DNA from: Phycisphaerales bacterium
Lineage (GTDB): Bacteria; Planctomycetota; Phycisphaerae; Phycisphaerales; SM1A02
Reading direction: 5' to 3'
Assembly: GCA_007135295.1 (NCBI GenBank)
Contig: SLJD01000003.1
Location: forward strand, 1-6,801
DNA: 6,801 nt
Shown here: in pieces, positions 4,523 through 6,801 of the stretch
Position numbering within the stretch: the first letter of the stretch is position 1
How the letters are laid out: the number at the start of each line of letters is the position of its first letter
The notes under the pieces: model-generated
Database searches by the model: none
What the model was told of the DNA's origin: nothing
The model's input: the letters and a program-made list of their open reading frames with translations, nothing else
Translations under genes and position numbers: made by a program

Positions 4523-6800
4523 CGCAAACATGCCGGTGAATCATCCCCTGAGCGATGACTATGGCCGCCACGATCTGGCTGATCTGTCGGATCAGGGCGA
4601 GTCAGGGCACGACCTGTGGAATGTCGTTGATGACCGGTTACGCGGCCGGTGGAAATGGGCGATCCTTCTCGGCGTGGTGCTCGGCACGCTGCTGGCCGCT
4701 GCAGGGTACCTGTCAGCGACCGTCAAGTACGAGAGTACCGGGCTGATTCGGGTTGCCCCTCGGCTGTCGCCCATCCTTCGTGATACGCCGGAGACCGGCG
4801 TCATGCCGCTGTACAGCAGTTTTGTGCAGACCCAGGCCCAGCTTGTGTCCAGCCAGCGTGTGCTGCAGCGAGCCCTGAGCCCCGAGGTGATCGCCCAGTT
4901 GCCCTGGTCGACACAGCAGGAGGCCATGCGGGAGGTTCGCAGCAACCTTCGCGTCCGGTCGGGCCGGGATACCGAGCTTATTACGGTGCAGTTCGAACAC
5001 GAGTCTCCCGCCGTTGCGCAGACTGTTGTCGATTCGGTCCTCAACGCGTACGACGATGTGTATGGTTCGATCGATCAGGACGAAAATCAGCGGAAGCTTG
5101 AACAGCTTCGCGCCCGGCGCAGCACATTGATGGAGCGTCGATCGGGGCACGAGTCAGAGGTCCGGCGGGTCGTCAGCGATGGAAGTGAATACGCCATCAG
5201 CGATTTCTCCGAACTGCTGAACCGGCGCGTGGAACGTATTGATGAGATCCGCACGCAGATCCGGAACCTTGAACTGATGAAGGCAGGGTCTGAAGCGCAA
5301 GAGGATCAGGAGAACGATTCAGAGCTTGAAGGTCACGAGCCGAGCTTTGCCGACCGTGACCTGGAAGCATTCGACAGCAGGCTGGCGGATCTTCGCCGTG
5401 GATACAACGAACGCTGGCGAAACTACCGGCGTGCGCAGGACCGCTATCGGCCCAATGCCCCTGCGTTGAGGCGTGCTGAGAGTGAGCTGCACAGCGCCGA
5501 GCGCATGTACATCGAGCGCAAGGAAGAGGTTCGCGGCGAGTATGAGGAACTCGTGGCACGCGGTGAAGTCACGTCCGGCTCGCTTGCTGACACCGGTGGA
5601 TTGCCGCTTCCGGCCATCGAGCGGCAGCTTGAACGGCTCTATGCTGAACTGGAAGAGCAGCAGTCCGAAGCAAGCCGGATGGCCAGTTCGCAGCGTCGGA
5701 TCGAAGAGCTCAATTCCGAAGTTGAAGAACTCGACCGATCCATTGCCGAAACCCGCGACCGAATCCACGAACTTGAATTTGAAACCGGCTCCGAGAGTCG
5801 CGGGCGGATTCAGATCGCGGCCACGGCGGACCGTCCCTCCGGACCTTCGAGCGACCGTCGCCGGGCGCTCGGTGTGATGGGGTTCCTGGCTGGCCTCGGC
5901 GCGAGCATGGGCCTGTTCTTTCTGATCGGATCGCTCGATCGTCGCGCCTATTCAGCCAAGCAGTTGCGGTCGTCCCGGCAGAGCCAGCAACTGCTCGGGG
6001 TACTGCCGAACCTGCGCGGCTACTCGGGTGATCTCGACAGTTCCAGCGTGGCAGCGCATTGTGTGCATCAGATCCGCAACTTCCTGGAAGTGGTCCGCCC
6101 ATCAAAGCCGGAGTACGCCTTTGCGGTCAGCAGCCCGTATCAGGGCGACGGGAAGACGAGCGTGGTCATGGCGCTCGGCGCGTCCTATGCCACGGCCGGC
6201 CACCGGACGGTCATGATCGACTGCGATCTGGGCGGGCGGAGTCTGACGCACTATGTCGGTCTCACCGGCCAGAACGGGTTGAAGGAAGTACTGCGGGAAG
6301 GGCGCTTGAACGGACAGGTGGTACCGCTGTCCGTGCCCAACCTGAGCGTGCTTCCAGTCGGGGCGGATTCCCAGTTCGGCCCGGAATCGGTTCGTCGCAA
6401 GAGACTGCAGATGGTGATCGAGGAACTGAAAAAGGAGTTCGAGATCATCATTATTGATACGGGGCCCATGCTCGGCAGCATCGAAAGTCTGCCGGTGGCA
6501 GCGTGTGCCGATGGCGTGATCATGACCATGCGGCGCGGCCGGGCACGCAACCGCCTGGACGAGGCAATGCAGTCGATGGCAATGGTCGGTGCGAACTGCC
6601 TCGGTGTGGTTCTGAATTGCGCGTCGTCATCGGACTGTGACCACTATGTTTCCCAGTCATCGATTCCCATGCCGAGCGATCACTCGATGAACGGCCACAC
6701 CGGCAGCGATTCAGTCGGAGTGGCCGCGGAACGGGATGACGCCAACCCGTTGGCGACAGCGCTGCTGGCAACAACACGGCGGGGACATGATCCGGAGTAA
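4509..6800 (+). CDS. Wzz-type chain-length regulator fused to BY-kinase-like ATPase (polysaccharide biosynthesis tyrosine autokinase family)
   Basis: From ATG 4509 (763 residues; 766 from GTG 4500) the order is as follows. A polar N-terminus is followed by a first membrane segment at about 48-70 (WAILLGVVLGTLLAAAGYL) and a Wzz domain. A long coiled-coil-rich periplasmic region spans about 185-425, with an acidic linker near 258-287. A proline motif (RPSGPS) precedes the second membrane segment at about 453-475, which is followed by the cytoplasmic ATPase. Walker A is YQGDGKTS (544-551), Walker A' is VMIDCDLGGRS (568-578) and Walker B is IIIIDTGP (646-653). The fusion resembles Wzc/ExoP-type co-polymerases that control polymer length and export by cycles of tyrosine phosphorylation. 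Departures from the family are clear: Walker A' lacks the usual RRP, Walker B has Gly for the first Pro, and the roughly 50-residue tail after Tyr713 has no tyrosine cluster. ATP binding is likely, while tyrosine autokinase activity is uncertain. It overlaps the EpsI gene by 14 bases. Confidence 0.92.
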   Translation: MSRFDANMPVNHPLSDDYGRHDLADLSDQGESGHDLWNVVDDRLRGRWKWAILLGVVLGTLLAAAGYLSATVKYESTGLIRVAPRLSPILRDTPETGVMPLYSSFVQTQAQLVSSQRVLQRALSPEVIAQLPWSTQQEAMREVRSNLRVRSGRDTELITVQFEHESPAVAQTVVDSVLNAYDDVYGSIDQDENQRKLEQLRARRSTLMERRSGHESEVRRVVSDGSEYAISDFSELLNRRVERIDEIRTQIRNLELMKAGSEAQEDQENDSELEGHEPSFADRDLEAFDSRLADLRRGYNERWRNYRRAQDRYRPNAPALRRAESELHSAERMYIERKEEVRGEYEELVARGEVTSGSLADTGGLPLPAIERQLERLYAELEEQQSEASRMASSQRRIEELNSEVEELDRSIAETRDRIHELEFETGSESRGRIQIAATADRPSGPSSDRRRALGVMGFLAGLGASMGLFFLIGSLDRRAYSAKQLRSSRQSQQLLGVLPNLRGYSGDLDSSSVAAHCVHQIRNFLEVVRPSKPEYAFAVSSPYQGDGKTSVVMALGASYATAGHRTVMIDCDLGGRSLTHYVGLTGQNGLKEVLREGRLNGQVVPLSVPNLSVLPVGADSQFGPESVRRKRLQMVIEELKKEFEIIIIDTGPMLGSIESLPVAACADGVIMTMRRGRARNRLDEAMQSMAMVGANCLGVVLNCASSSDCDHYVSQSSIPMPSDHSMNGHTGSDSVGVAAERDDANPLATALLATTRRGHDPE

Positions 6801-6801
6801 A

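Noticed and set aside
1..6801. CRISPR arrays, insertion sequences, tRNA or rRNA genes, attachment sites
   Set aside because: I saw no regularly spaced repeats, transposase-like proteins, terminal inverted repeats or RNA gene signatures.

Overview
The window is a compact, GC-rich, single-strand (+) piece of an envelope or extracellular polysaccharide locus built around an exosortase. It holds six complete genes and the 3' end of a seventh. The exosortase/EpsI-family pair next to a Wzz/BY-kinase fusion, the GT26 glycosyltransferase, the high GC content and the codon use suggest a Gram-negative-type bacterium. Planctomycetota (for example a Phycisphaerae-like lineage) is my best guess, but it is inferred from gene style only; no marker gene in the window proves it.

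Layout. Bases 1-207 are the end of an upstream gene of uncertain function, possibly a glycosyltransferase. It overlaps by 29 bases a WecB/TagA/CpsF (GT26) glycosyltransferase at 179-1036. A spacer of about 250-285 bases, visibly less GC-rich than the genes, follows and ends in a perfect extended -10 element (TGGTATAAT, 1278-1286). That promoter appears to drive a second transcription unit. The unit starts with an RmlC-like cupin (dTDP-4-dehydrorhamnose 3,5-epimerase family, 1323-1856). Next is a nucleotidyltransferase-like protein with a left-handed beta-helix tail whose catalytic signature is badly degraded (1909-2901). It is followed by an exosortase with an intact Cys/Arg/His triad (2898-3776), an EpsI-family exosortase partner (3773-4522), and a Wzz-type chain-length regulator fused to a BY-kinase-type ATPase (4509-6800). 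The last four genes overlap one another (ATGA, ATGA, then 14 bases), so they are almost certainly translationally coupled.

How they fit together. The GT26 enzyme would add a sugar to a polyprenyl-linked intermediate. The cupin would modify, or once modified, a nucleotide sugar. The Wzz/BY-kinase protein would control polymer length and export. The exosortase with EpsI would process or anchor a C-terminally tagged surface protein, probably together with the polymer. No PEP-CTERM-type substrate, flippase or polymerase lies in the window. Unusual points are the nucleotidyltransferase that looks catalytically dead, the kinase tail without a tyrosine cluster and with altered Walker motifs, and the HxHxH-containing cupin.
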